Assembly: GCA_020002265.1 (NCBI GenBank)
Contig: CP048228.1
Span: 186,001 to 250,000 of the forward strand
Direction: 5' to 3'
Origin: Anaplasmataceae bacterium AB001_6
GTDB lineage: Bacteria > Pseudomonadota > Alphaproteobacteria > Rickettsiales > Anaplasmataceae
Length of the DNA stretch: 64,000 nucleotides
Both the position numbers and the translations under genes were made by a program. The notes below the pieces were generated by a model that saw only the letters and a list, made by a program, of their open reading frames with translations, had not been told where the DNA came from and did no database searches. This document shows, in pieces, positions 9,645 through 18,751 of this stretch; within the stretch, counting starts at the first letter, position 1, and the number at the start of each line of letters is the position of its first letter.

Positions 9645-10172
9645 ATGAAGACTAAAAGAAGGGATTTTATCGTTCTTACCAGTATGGCTATGGCAGGCTT
9701 TGGTGTTGTATCTGCCACTTGGCCATTGATAAATTCTATGAATCCGTCAGCAGATGTTCTTGCAGTTGCAACAAAAGAAGTTGATTTGAGTGATGTGAAG
9801 CCAGGACAAGTCATCAAAGTTGTTTGGCAAGGGAAGCCTGTTTTTATAAGGCGACGCACCTCTGAAGAAATAAGTGAGATGTCAAAAGTTCCAATAAATG
9901 ATTTAATAGATAAAGAAACTGATTCTGCTAGAGTTAAAGAAGGGAAAGAAGAATGGCTTGTTGTGGTTGGTATTTGCACTCATTTGGGGTGCATCCCAAT
10001 AGAAAATAAGGGAGATTATGGAGGGTGGTTTTGCCCTTGTCACGGCTCTCATTATGATTTATCAGGTAGAATTAGGATGGGGCCTGCACCGAGAAATCTT
10101 GATATCCCTGATTACTATTTTATGGATGATAATAGAATATTGATTGGTGCTAAACAAGAAGATAAAAAATAA
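9645..10172 (+). CDS. petA: Ubiquinol-cytochrome c reductase Rieske iron-sulfur subunit
   Basis: High-potential 2Fe-2S subunit of the bc1 complex; it carries electrons from ubiquinol to cytochrome c1. It has 175 residues: a short basic N-terminus (KTKRRDF), one membrane anchor (about 10-30), then the soluble Rieske fold. Both cluster motifs are intact, CTHLGC (about 112-117) and CPCHGSH (about 131-137). The N-terminus resembles the Tat-like anchor of other alphaproteobacterial Rieske proteins, with RR rather than a full SRRxFL. It is first in the petABC operon. Confidence 0.97.
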   Translation: MKTKRRDFIVLTSMAMAGFGVVSATWPLINSMNPSADVLAVATKEVDLSDVKPGQVIKVVWQGKPVFIRRRTSEEISEMSKVPINDLIDKETDSARVKEGKEEWLVVVGICTHLGCIPIENKGDYGGWFCPCHGSHYDLSGRIRMGPAPRNLDIPDYYFMDDNRILIGAKQEDKK

Positions 10173-10190
10173 TTTTTATAGGAGTGTTTG

Positions 10191-11411
10191 ATGTCTCAGG
10201 ATAGTGAAAATTCTAGGTTTAAAGGAATTTTAGGGTGGATAGATTATCGCTTGCCGATTGTTTCATATTTTGTTGATCATTATGTGTTTTTTAAGGCTCC
10301 TAAGAATCTTAATTATCTCTGGAACATGGGGTCCATTGCTGGAATTGTTCTAGTTATACAGATATTAACCGGACTGTTTTTAGCAATGCATTATAATCCT
10401 AGTGCAGAAGGTGCTTTTGCTAGCGTTGAGCATATAATGCGAGACGTTAATTTTGGTTGGCTAATTAGATATGCGCATTCTAATGGAGCTTCAATGTTTT
10501 TCGTCGTGCTATATCTTCATATATTTAGGGGTTTTTATTATGGATCATATAAGGCACCGCGCGAACTGTTATGGATTTTAGGCGTTATTATATTCCTTGT
10601 TGTTATGGCAACTGCATTCATGGGCTATGTATTGCCTTGGGGCCAGATGAGTTATTGGGGTGCGACAGTTATTACAAATCTCTTTTCTGCGATACCATTA
10701 GTTGGAGATAGTATAGTATCTTGGATTTGGGGAGGTTTTACTGTTGATAATCCCACGTTGAATAGATTCTTTGTATTGCATTATTTGCTTCCTTTCATAT
10801 TGTGTGCCATTGTGTTCTTACATTTGACATCTTTGCATACCTTTGGCTCAAATAATCCAACAGGAGTATCAATAAAAGATAAGAAAGATACTGTACCTTT
10901 TCATCCTTATTACACTGCAAAAGATAGTTTTGGCTTTGCAATATTTTTCATTGTATATTTTGTTTTTGTATTTTTTGCTCCAAATTATTTAGGGCATCCG
11001 GATAACTATATTGAAGCCGATTCTTTAGTTACGCCTTCACATATAGTACCTGAGTGGTATTTTCTACCTTTTTATGCAATATTACGAGCTATTCCTAATA
11101 AATTAGGTGGAGTTATAGCAATGATTGCCGCTATTGTCGTGTGGGTGTTTTTACCTATATTAGATAGATCTAAAATCAGAAGTGGTAATTATAGGCCTAC
11201 TTTTTGTATTTTTTATATAATATTTGCATTAAATTTCTTGTTTTTAATGTGGTTAGGTGGGCAAGAAGCAAAAGAACCTTTTTTAAGTTTATCTAGGCTT
11301 TCTTTAGTTTATTATTTTGCTTATTTTTTGATTATTTTGCCTATTTTGCCTAAATTTGAGAAAACTCTTGAATTGCCTAATTCGGTAAGTGATTCTATGA
11401 AAAGATGTTAA
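10191..11411 (+). CDS. petB: Cytochrome b of the bc1 complex
   Basis: Di-haem quinol-oxidising membrane subunit. About 406 residues with eight or nine transmembrane helices. Haem and quinol motifs are recognisable: [34 protein letters not shown], and the Qo-site [18 protein letters not shown]. The frame extends one codon upstream to a TTG at 10188. The ATG at 10191 sits at proper distance from the AGGAG at about 10180, so it is the likely start. It follows petA by 18 bp and overlaps petC. Confidence 0.97.
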   Translation: MSQDSENSRFKGILGWIDYRLPIVSYFVDHYVFFKAPKNLNYLWNMGSIAGIVLVIQILTGLFLAMHYNPSAEGAFASVEHIMRDVNFGWLIRYAHSNGASMFFVVLYLHIFRGFYYGSYKAPRELLWILGVIIFLVVMATAFMGYVLPWGQMSYWGATVITNLFSAIPLVGDSIVSWIWGGFTVDNPTLNRFFVLHYLLPFILCAIVFLHLTSLHTFGSNNPTGVSIKDKKDTVPFHPYYTAKDSFGFAIFFIVYFVFVFFAPNYLGHPDNYIEADSLVTPSHIVPEWYFLPFYAILRAIPNKLGGVIAMIAAIVVWVFLPILDRSKIRSGNYRPTFCIFYIIFALNFLFLMWLGGQEAKEPFLSLSRLSLVYYFAYFLIILPILPKFEKTLELPNSVSDSMKRC

Positions 11412-12184
11412 TGGGTTTTGTAAGTATGTTGAGATTTAGTATTTACACTTTTTTCTTTATTTTGTTGATTTGCTCAGTAAATATTTTGAAAGCTGAAGAA
11501 GGAAAAGAAAAGCCGATATCGCTGGGATGGTCGTTTAATGGGGTATTAGGTAAATTTGATAAGAATAGTATAAATCGTGGTTATATAGTATACAAAGAAG
11601 TGTGTTCTTCTTGTCATAGTTTAAATCGCATATCTTTTAGGAATCTTAAGGAGATTGGGATGCCGGAAGATTTTGTAAAGGCTATTGCTTCTTCTTACGA
11701 ATTTGATGATGCAATAGATGATAGCGGTGAAGTGCAATCTAGAAAGGGAGAAATATATGATTATTTTCCATCTCCTTATAAAAATAAACAGGCTGCTGCG
11801 GCTGCAAATAATGGTGCTGTACCACCAGATCTTTCATTAATTATTAAAGCAAGACACAATGGTGCAAATTATCTATATTCTTTGCTGACGGGGTATACCA
11901 CTACGGATCCCAATGAAGAGGGGTTATATGAAAACCCTTATTTTGAAGGAGGAGCTCTTTCTATGGCACCTCCTTTGATTGAAGGCATAGTCACTTACCC
12001 TGATATGACCGAAGCTTCTATTTCTACGATGGCATATGATGTTGTGAATTTTTTACAATGGGCAGCTGAACCAGAGATGGAATCTCGTAAAAAATTGGGT
12101 TTAAAGATAATGGTATTCTTGCTGATTTTGAGCGTCTTGTTGTACAAAGTGAATAAGAGTGTTTGGAGAGATATTAAGGATTAA
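11411..12184 (+). CDS. petC: Cytochrome c1 of the bc1 complex
   Basis: Membrane-anchored c-type cytochrome that passes electrons from Rieske to cytochrome c. It has a cleavable N-terminal signal (hydrophobic stretch, then a possible cleavage after KA), the haem-binding motif CSSCHS, and the axial methionine region GGALSMAPPLIEG. A C-terminal anchor helix, LKIMVFLLILSVLLY, follows. Start candidates are ATG at 11405, 11411 and 11426. The one at 11411 forms a TAATG overlap with the petB stop, typical of translational coupling, so I list it. About 257 residues, normal for alphaproteobacteria. Confidence 0.95.
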   Translation: MGFVSMLRFSIYTFFFILLICSVNILKAEEGKEKPISLGWSFNGVLGKFDKNSINRGYIVYKEVCSSCHSLNRISFRNLKEIGMPEDFVKAIASSYEFDDAIDDSGEVQSRKGEIYDYFPSPYKNKQAAAAANNGAVPPDLSLIIKARHNGANYLYSLLTGYTTTDPNEEGLYENPYFEGGALSMAPPLIEGIVTYPDMTEASISTMAYDVVNFLQWAAEPEMESRKKLGLKIMVFLLILSVLLYKVNKSVWRDIKD

Positions 12185-12199
12185 TTGATAGAATTAATC
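12179..12199. terminator. Short inverted repeat at the petC / hydrolase convergence
   Basis: GATTAATT and AATTAATC pair over 8 bp around a 5-nt loop. The repeat spans the end of petC and the end of the convergent hydrolase gene. It is AT-only apart from the end pair, so its strength is doubtful. Confidence 0.3.
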
Positions 12200-13063
12200 T
12201 AGCCAATTTAATATCACATCTAATTGATCTTTAGTTGAGAGCATGGGAGCATGAGATACTTTAGGAAAAGTATGAGCTTCGCAGTTTTTTTTATCGAGCA
12301 TTTTATTTAGTGTTTGTTTTTCTAATATAGGCGATAAATTACCCCTTAGAACTAATATTTTGACATTATCATCTATTTTATTCCAATAATGCCATAAATT
12401 TATATCTTTCATTTCTTCTGCGTATTTTAAGAAAGTATGAAATATTTGTTTATCAAAATGCAGTGTATATTTTCCTTTTCTGTATATTGTTCTACATTTA
12501 AAAAAATGTAGCCATTGTTCTTTTCCTTTAATACCGGTATGCTGATACATATCTTTCAAAAATGAGCAGCAATCATTGTAATCTTCAAATTCTGTTTGTA
12601 TTGTATTAAAGAATTTTGCTAACCTAAATTGTTTATCTGCTTTTATATATGGTCCTACATCATTGAGAATGATTCTTTTTATCATATTTTTGAATCTTGC
12701 ACACATTTCTATTGCTAAAATTCCCCCCATGGATGTGCCAAATAAATCGACTTCTTTTATTTTTAGTCTGTTGATAACTTCTTTTATGATGTCAACGTAG
12801 AAACTATTGTTATATAATTTTGCTTCTTGTAAGTGAGAGCTTCTTCCTCTGCCAAAGATATCTATTAGTATGATTCTATAATTTTTCTTAGCTAATTCAT
12901 CAACTAGATAATCAAAATCGTGAGATAAGCCATCCACCCCATGTAGCATTAGTGCAACATCAGTATATTTTTTGTCTGTGTTTATATCATAGATTGCTAA
13001 ATGATAATTATGATTATTTATTATGAAATTTTCATATTTTATGTTTTCTAATATGTTTAGCAT
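12194..13063 (-). CDS. Alpha/beta hydrolase family protein
   Basis: 289-residue alpha/beta hydrolase of unknown substrate. The oxyanion-hole segment LMLHGVDGLSHDFDYLVDEL (about 38-57), the nucleophile elbow GTSMGG (about 110-115) and a late histidine in KVSHAPML (about 268-275) are visible. The usual acid position, often read as RGxxSDLL in alphaproteobacterial relatives, reads RGNLSPIL here. The catalytic acid may therefore have moved or been lost. No signal peptide. It is divergent from acnA and convergent with petC; context gives no substrate. Confidence 0.82.
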   Translation of the reverse strand: MLNILENIKYENFIINNHNYHLAIYDINTDKKYTDVALMLHGVDGLSHDFDYLVDELAKKNYRIILIDIFGRGRSSHLQEAKLYNNSFYVDIIKEVINRLKIKEVDLFGTSMGGILAIEMCARFKNMIKRIILNDVGPYIKADKQFRLAKFFNTIQTEFEDYNDCCSFLKDMYQHTGIKGKEQWLHFFKCRTIYRKGKYTLHFDKQIFHTFLKYAEEMKDINLWHYWNKIDDNVKILVLRGNLSPILEKQTLNKMLDKKNCEAHTFPKVSHAPMLSTKDQLDVILNWLD

Positions 13064-13350
13064 TTTTTATTTAATATAGAATAAATCAAATTTTGTTAAA
13101 TCATAATATCAAAAAAGAAGAAGTGTATATCTTATTCAGCATAAAGTGTATGGTTTTTTAAACTTTTTATCCTATGATTTATTAAATAAATTGTGACATT
13201 AGGTATTAAATCTTCTAGTTCTTTTTAAGAATTATTGATTTTTTAATTATAATATTGATTAGTTGAAAAAATATTATTAACATTTTGTCATATTTTTATA
13301 TTATTTTTTAATGTATTATTGTGATTGTTACATAGATAGAGGTGCCAAGG

Positions 13351-15942
13351 ATGTATGAAAGGGTAAAAAAGATAGGGGTAGAATCTTATCATTATTATTC
13401 ACTAAGAGCTGCGTGTGACTCATTGTCATACAATATTGATTCTTTGCCGATCTCTATTAAAATACTTTTAGAGAATTATCTTAGAAAAAGTAATGGGGAT
13501 GAGAAATGTTTAGCAGATATATTAGACTATACAAATAACACTGGTAAACCTATAGAGTTTTATCCATCAAGGGTTTTAATGCAAGATTTTACTGGCGTTC
13601 CAGCAATTGTTGATTTGGCTACCATGCGTAATGCTATGGAAGACATTGGTAAAGATGCAATGAGAATTAACCCCCTTGTTCCAGTAGACCTAGTAATTGA
13701 TCACTCTGTACAGGTAGATTCTTTTGGTCAAAAAAACTCTCTTGACAAAAATGTTAAAATTGAAATGTATCGTAATATTGAACGTTACAAATTTTTGAAT
13801 TGGGGGCAAAAGAGTTTTAATAATTTACGCATTGTTCCTCCAGGAACAGGGATATGTCATCAGGTGAATATAGAATATCTTGCAAATGTTGTGACCCTTT
13901 CAAAGGATAATTTATTATACCCTGATACTCTAGTTGGTACTGACAGCCACACTACTATGGTTAACGGTCTTGGTGTTTTAGGCTGGGGAGTAGGAGGCAT
14001 AGAGGCGGAATCTGTTATGTTGGGTCAACCTATATCTATAGTTATTCCAGAAGTAATTGGTGTAAAATTAGAGAAATCTTTAAAGCCTGGTATTACAGCA
14101 ACAGACTTAGTGCTTTACATTACTCATATACTACGTACTAAAAAAGTAGTAGGAAAATTTGTTGAATTTTATGGTGATGGCTTAGATAGTCTTTCTCTCG
14201 CTGATAGAGCAACAATTGCAAATATGGCGCCAGAGTGCGGTAGTACGTGTAATCTATTTCCAATTGATGAACATACTTTAGAATATCTTGAACTTACTGG
14301 TCGTGCTAGGGATAAAATCAAAATTGTAGAAGAATATGCCAAAGAACAAGGTATGTGGCACAATAAGAATTGTGATATCAAATTCACTGATACAGTCGAA
14401 GTTGATTTATCTTCCATTGAACACAGTTTAGCTGGCCCGAAAAGACCACAGGATAATGTATTATTACACAAAGTACCGGAATCTTTTTATTCTACAGTAA
14501 ACAAAAAAATAGATAATACTAAGGATGAATTAAGAGATGGTGCTATTGTTATTGCAGCTATTACAAGTTGTACTAATACTTCTAATCCAGATGTGATGAT
14601 AGCAGCAGGGCTTGTTGCAAAAAAAGCTGTTGAATTGGGAATTAAACCTAAGTCATGGGTTAAGACATCATTGGCACCTGGGTCACAAGTTGTTGATGCA
14701 TATCTTCGTAGATCTGGATTATATAAATATCTTGAAGGTATTGGATTTCATATAGTTGGGTTTGGATGTACTACGTGTATTGGAAATTCGGGACCACTTA
14801 TTCCTGACGTTGCTGAAAAAGTGAACGAAAATGATATGATAGTTGCTAGTGTGCTTTCTGGTAATCGTAATTTTGAAGGCCGTATTAGTCAATTAGTTAA
14901 GGCAAATTATCTTGCCTCTCCTCCTTTGGTTGTTGCCTATGCACTGAGTGGTTTTATTGATAAAGATATAACAAAAGATCCTATTGCCACTGACAAGGAT
15001 GGTAAATTAGTTTATTTGGCAGATATTATGCCTAATAATAGTGAAATTGCAAAAATTGTATCCGAACATATAAATCAAGATATATTCAAAGAAAAATATT
15101 CAGATGTATTTTTGGGTCGTGCAGAGTGGAGAAGTATAGAAATGCCTTCTTCAACGGTTTATTCATGGGATGAAGATAGTACCTATGTGCGTAGGCCCAA
15201 TTTTTTTGATAATTTGAATTCCTTTGCTTTATCAGATATTTCAGATGCTAGAATAATCCTTACTTTAGGAGATAGTGTCACAACTGATCATATTTCTCCT
15301 GCGGGACAAATTGCCAAAAATAGTGCAGCTGGTCAATTTTTAAAAATGAAAGGCATAAACGAGGAAGATTTTAATTCATATGGTTCTAGAAGAGGTAACC
15401 ATGAAGTTATGGTAAGAGGGACTTTTGCCAATATTCGTATACGCAATTTAATGTTGGGTGGTCAAGTTGAAGGTGGATACACAAGAATGCATGATGATCC
15501 AACTGTTAAGACAGTTTATGATATTGCTACAGAGTATGCAAAGAGTTCAATTCCTTTGGTTGTCTTTGCAGGTGAAGAATATGGTACTGGATCTAGCCGT
15601 GATTGGGCAGCAAAAGGAACAATGTTGTTAGGGATCAAGGCTGTTATTGCAAAAAGTTTTGAGCGCATACATCGCTCTAACTTAGTTGGAATGGGAGTTT
15701 TACCATTTATTATCCTTGATAAAAATTTTGATTCTTCTTTACTTACGGGAGATGAAAAAATTAATATCCATTTTGAGGCACATTCAATTCAGATATATTT
15801 TAAATGTAAGTGTGATATTACCAATCCAGATGGCACGATATTAACAATAGAATTGCAGGCAGACATTAGGACACAAAGCGAAATCGACTATCTAAAAGAT
15901 GGAGGAATATTACGTCATGTCATTAAAAAATTGTCGACGTAA
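13351..15942 (+). CDS. acnA: Aconitate hydratase A
   Basis: TCA-cycle enzyme interconverting citrate and isocitrate. About 863 residues, the AcnA/IRP length. The 4Fe-4S cysteines lie in TSCTNTSNP (about 405) and GCTTCIGNSGPL (about 472 and 475). The C-terminal swivel domain contains GEEYGTGSSRDWAAKG. The frame opens with a GTG at 13342. The ATG at 13351 has a GAGG element about 8 bp upstream and is the better start. The window also holds gltA and mdh, at separate loci. Confidence 0.97.
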   Translation: MYERVKKIGVESYHYYSLRAACDSLSYNIDSLPISIKILLENYLRKSNGDEKCLADILDYTNNTGKPIEFYPSRVLMQDFTGVPAIVDLATMRNAMEDIGKDAMRINPLVPVDLVIDHSVQVDSFGQKNSLDKNVKIEMYRNIERYKFLNWGQKSFNNLRIVPPGTGICHQVNIEYLANVVTLSKDNLLYPDTLVGTDSHTTMVNGLGVLGWGVGGIEAESVMLGQPISIVIPEVIGVKLEKSLKPGITATDLVLYITHILRTKKVVGKFVEFYGDGLDSLSLADRATIANMAPECGSTCNLFPIDEHTLEYLELTGRARDKIKIVEEYAKEQGMWHNKNCDIKFTDTVEVDLSSIEHSLAGPKRPQDNVLLHKVPESFYSTVNKKIDNTKDELRDGAIVIAAITSCTNTSNPDVMIAAGLVAKKAVELGIKPKSWVKTSLAPGSQVVDAYLRRSGLYKYLEGIGFHIVGFGCTTCIGNSGPLIPDVAEKVNENDMIVASVLSGNRNFEGRISQLVKANYLASPPLVVAYALSGFIDKDITKDPIATDKDGKLVYLADIMPNNSEIAKIVSEHINQDIFKEKYSDVFLGRAEWRSIEMPSSTVYSWDEDSTYVRRPNFFDNLNSFALSDISDARIILTLGDSVTTDHISPAGQIAKNSAAGQFLKMKGINEEDFNSYGSRRGNHEVMVRGTFANIRIRNLMLGGQVEGGYTRMHDDPTVKTVYDIATEYAKSSIPLVVFAGEEYGTGSSRDWAAKGTMLLGIKAVIAKSFERIHRSNLVGMGVLPFIILDKNFDSSLLTGDEKINIHFEAHSIQIYFKCKCDITNPDGTILTIELQADIRTQSEIDYLKDGGILRHVIKKLST

Positions 15943-16338
15943 TTATCCTCTCTGACAATTACAACGCATAAGCGAGATTAAATTATGACTTGACAGGATT
16001 TTTTACCTTCTCTGGTTGTATTTGCTCTGCTTGCGTTACTTGATTTAATGTGCTATTGGGGAATTTTTTTCCATCAACTTGATCTTGTAAAAGCTCGGTT
16101 AACAAATCTTCTTGGTTTACCGGTGGTATTTTCATTTTATTTACCCTCTATATATATTTTAATTTCTCTAAAAAATTAAGTCTCAATGAACCAGATTCAT
16201 TATTGCTCATATGTCTTTTTAATGCAACATTTTAGTTTATTATAATCGCAGTTTATTAGGTCTTTAGAGAAATTTTAATTGCATTGATCTGCATATTGTT
16301 CTACTATGTTCTTTCTAATTTGATATTACGGATAATAA
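15943..16338. other. Gap between acnA and dsbB
   Basis: 396 bp. It contains one convincing small ORF on the minus strand (15983-16135, described separately). The remaining roughly 200 bp before dsbB are AT-rich and presumably contain the divergent promoters; I see no RNA gene. Confidence 0.45.
15983..16135 (-). CDS. Small hypothetical protein (50 residues)
   Basis: A 50-codon ORF starting MKIPPVNQEDLLTELLQDQV and ending with a Gln/Glu/Lys/Pro-rich tail (QAEQIQPEKVKNPVKS). A GAGGG ribosome-binding site lies 8 bp upstream of the ATG, stronger than at many neighbours. The protein is hydrophilic with no signal peptide or membrane segment. It reads like a short helix followed by a disordered tail. 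I do not recognise a family. It could be a lineage-specific small protein or a chance ORF. Confidence 0.45.
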   Translation of the reverse strand: MKIPPVNQEDLLTELLQDQVDGKKFPNSTLNQVTQAEQIQPEKVKNPVKS

Positions 16339-16881
16339 ATGCTTTTTAGATCAGAAATTCATGAGAAGGCAACATTTGCAATTTTGTTTGCATTTTGTGT
16401 ATTGGTAAATATTTCCTACGTAATATTAGCTTCTTTAGGTTTCAAAGGCTGTATACTTTGTGTTTATCAGAGGATTCCTTATATAGTGAATTTTTGCTTA
16501 GGATTGCTATATATAGTGGTTTTACTTTTTGTCTCGAGGAGTATAAAAATCAAGATAAGAAACTGTATTATTTTACTTATGTTTTTTTCCATGCTAATTG
16601 ATATGGCAATTGCTGTATATCATCTATTGGTATTACATGGGATTATTGCAGCAGAATGCTCTCATATTACAGTTTCTGATGAGCTTATATCGTCTGAATC
16701 ATTATCAGATTTATATGACTTTATTGTTCTAAACAAAGAGTTAGATTGCTCGACTTCTTCGCTTGATATTTTTGGTTATCCTCTGGCAATGTGGAATTTC
16801 CTTTCATTACTATGTATTATATCTCTATCTACTTTTGTTTTTTACTATGATAAAAAAAAAGCTACTAAGCCAAATTATTAG
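16339..16881 (+). CDS. dsbB: Disulfide bond formation protein B family
   Basis: Four-helix membrane oxidoreductase that reoxidises DsbA and passes electrons to quinone. It has 180 residues. The first redox pair is clear in KGCILCVYQRIPYIV (CxLC followed by the conserved Y/QR). Two more periplasmic cysteines, in AAECSH and LDCSTSS, fit the second pair. Helices 1-4 are visible. It overlaps coq7 by 35 bp. An active disulfide pathway fits the cysteine-rich secreted proteins at 36-44 kb. Confidence 0.85.
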   Translation: MLFRSEIHEKATFAILFAFCVLVNISYVILASLGFKGCILCVYQRIPYIVNFCLGLLYIVVLLFVSRSIKIKIRNCIILLMFFSMLIDMAIAVYHLLVLHGIIAAECSHITVSDELISSESLSDLYDFIVLNKELDCSTSSLDIFGYPLAMWNFLSLLCIISLSTFVFYYDKKKATKPNY

Positions 16882-17380
16882 AATTAATCATGCTGGTGAA
16901 TATGGTGCTTTCTGTATTTATAATGCGCAACTGAAGCATTTTAAAAATGATCCTGAGTATAGGGAACTTATTGATACCATGAAAAAACAGGAAGAGGAGC
17001 ATTTAAAATTTTTTGCTGAGCAATTGCTGCGTCATAGAATATCTCCAACACTTATGATTCCTATATGGGATATAGCAAGTAGATTTTTAGGCTTTACTAC
17101 TGCTAGATTAGGTAAAAAAGCAGCAATGTTATGTACTGTTGCTGTGGAAGAGGTAATAGAAGAGCATTATAAATCTCAGTTAGATATGTTGGAAAAATTA
17201 GATCATGATGAAGAAGTAGAATTGTTAAAAGACAAAATTATTAAATTCCGCGAAGATGAGTTAGAGCATCATAGAATCGGAATTGAACATGATGCGCTAG
17301 ATTGTGATAGCCGTGCACTTTTAACCTTATGTATAAAGTCTTTTTGTAAATTTGCTATATTTGTATCTAGATATATATAG
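16847..17380 (+). CDS. coq7: Demethoxyubiquinone hydroxylase
   Basis: Di-iron monooxygenase of late ubiquinone biosynthesis. About 177 residues. The carboxylate-bridged di-iron ligands are all visible: INHAGEYGA, KKQEEEHLKFF, AVEEVIEEHY and DELEHHRIG. The frame remains open upstream inside dsbB. The ATG at 16847 gives MIKKKLLSQIIRINHAGEYG, the family's normal beginning, and overlaps dsbB by 35 bp. Ubiquinone feeds the bc1 complex encoded at 9.6-12.2 kb and DsbB. Confidence 0.95.
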   Translation: MIKKKLLSQIIRINHAGEYGAFCIYNAQLKHFKNDPEYRELIDTMKKQEEEHLKFFAEQLLRHRISPTLMIPIWDIASRFLGFTTARLGKKAAMLCTVAVEEVIEEHYKSQLDMLEKLDHDEEVELLKDKIIKFREDELEHHRIGIEHDALDCDSRALLTLCIKSFCKFAIFVSRYI

Positions 17381-17383
17381 GCA

Positions 17384-17893
17384 ATGAGAATTGGTGTTAA
17401 TAATAGTACTTACATATCTATTTTTTTAATTATGCTGGATATAGTGTTTTCACAGCATTTGTCCATATTATCAGATTTATCTCTGGATCTGGTTGCTTTA
17501 TCTATTTTCTCTGTTTTTAGATTATCTTTCTTATTTTGGTTAATTGTTGGATTAATTTATGACATACTTTACAATTTTTATTTTGGCCTGAGTGCCATAT
17601 TCTATATTACCTTGCATTTCTTATCTTTTTTTATAATACAGAAAATTGTTGATACTACAGATATGAACAGGGAAAAATCTTTTTATATTAAGTTGCTTGT
17701 TGTTTTTAATTTACAGTATGTAGCTTTGTGTATTTATAGATTGGTGATTTTTAAGATCATAAATGACTCAATTTTGCAGGTTGAGATTTTACTAAATATT
17801 CTATGTATTTTTATCAATAGTATTATATTGGTTATTTTCCTGAGTTTTACAGTATCGAGTTTAAAAGAGAGAGAATATGATATTTTAGTATGA
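17384..17893 (+). CDS. Polytopic membrane protein, possibly rod-shape protein MreD
   Basis: 169 residues with about five hydrophobic segments and hardly any soluble part. The segment LIVGLIYDILYNFYFGLSAI resembles the conserved MreD block (GLlqDllsg.plGlsal), and length and topology fit MreD. MreB and MreC are not adjacent, and MreD is poorly conserved, so this is tentative. It begins 3 bp after coq7 and probably shares its transcript. It is convergent with the next gene, with only 6 bp between stops. Confidence 0.5.
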   Translation: MRIGVNNSTYISIFLIMLDIVFSQHLSILSDLSLDLVALSIFSVFRLSFLFWLIVGLIYDILYNFYFGLSAIFYITLHFLSFFIIQKIVDTTDMNREKSFYIKLLVVFNLQYVALCIYRLVIFKIINDSILQVEILLNILCIFINSIILVIFLSFTVSSLKEREYDILV

Positions 17894-17899
17894 TATTGT

Positions 17900-18472
17900 T
17901 CACATACCCCTTCCACGTTTTTTCCCTTGAGCAATTTGTTGTTTAGTTGCTTCAAGTTTAATTTGCCATATTCCAATCTTCTTTTTCTTCTTTATGCTTT
18001 CGTTCACAAGCGATTTTATTGCTTTCATATCGTTTATTTTTTCTCCGAATATTAATTTCGTCCATTTACCAATCGGGATTGCAAATTTTATTGCTGTGAT
18101 TTCTTCCACTTCTTGTGCACTTTCTCTTTGTTTTTCTTTGAAAACTTCATTTTCTTTTTGTATTTGTTGCTTTAATTCTTTTAGCTTTTTTTCGTGGTAT
18201 TCTTTATTTAGAATCTCTTCATAGTCGTCCTGATAATATACCCTATATACTATCTTGATGTGATATTTTTTTTTCAATATTAAAAATATAATAAATATTA
18301 CTGCTATCAAGAGTAGAGCAAGTGCTAGCATAATAGCGTTTTGTCTGATAAAATCTATCATTAGGTTATTAAAAAATATATTGTTGCTCAGTATATTTGA
18401 AAGTATGTCAAAAATGTGTCTGTAAAACAACAGATCTAGATTTTTCAAAACTTCTAAAAATCCTTTATACAA
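17900..18472 (-). CDS. Hypothetical membrane-anchored coiled-coil protein
   Basis: 190 residues; no family recognised. One strong transmembrane helix (about 48-68, LALALLLIAVIFIIFLILKK) separates a short N-terminal region from a cytosol-type tail. The tail holds a charged coiled-coil stretch (about 85-125, KKLKELKQQIQKENEVFKEK) and a lysine-rich C-terminus with a short, non-hydrophobic AIPIGKWTKLIFGEK block. It ends in a basic GKKRGRG. It stands alone on the minus strand, divergent from gltA. Confidence 0.65.
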   Translation of the reverse strand: MYKGFLEVLKNLDLLFYRHIFDILSNILSNNIFFNNLMIDFIRQNAIMLALALLLIAVIFIIFLILKKKYHIKIVYRVYYQDDYEEILNKEYHEKKLKELKQQIQKENEVFKEKQRESAQEVEEITAIKFAIPIGKWTKLIFGEKINDMKAIKSLVNESIKKKKKIGIWQIKLEATKQQIAQGKKRGRGM

Positions 18473-18751
18473 TGATTTTCATTGTTGGTTTTATGTTTTG
18501 CATACGATGTTATTCTACTTTTTTGTGATTGAAAATTAGTTAAAAGATGCTAGTTTTACGAGATATATTTTGGCTTTTATTTATTCTATAACTAAAAGAT
18601 ACTTATCATTAATTTATATTTTTTTAATTCTATTGGAATATAATTAATTTATTAACCTAAAAATTTGAAAAGTAAGTGATTTTGGGATTTTAAAAACACT
18701 TTCTAAGGGTGTTGATCTAATTTATATAATATTAATGAGAAGATTCTTTTT

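Noticed and set aside
16763-16846. 28-residue hydrophobic N-terminal extension of coq7
   Set aside because: It is the dsbB coding sequence read in another frame; coq7 family proteins begin at the ATG at 16847.
17734-17976. 80-codon minus-strand ORF across the end of the MreD-like gene
   Set aside because: It overlaps two supported genes and has no family resemblance.
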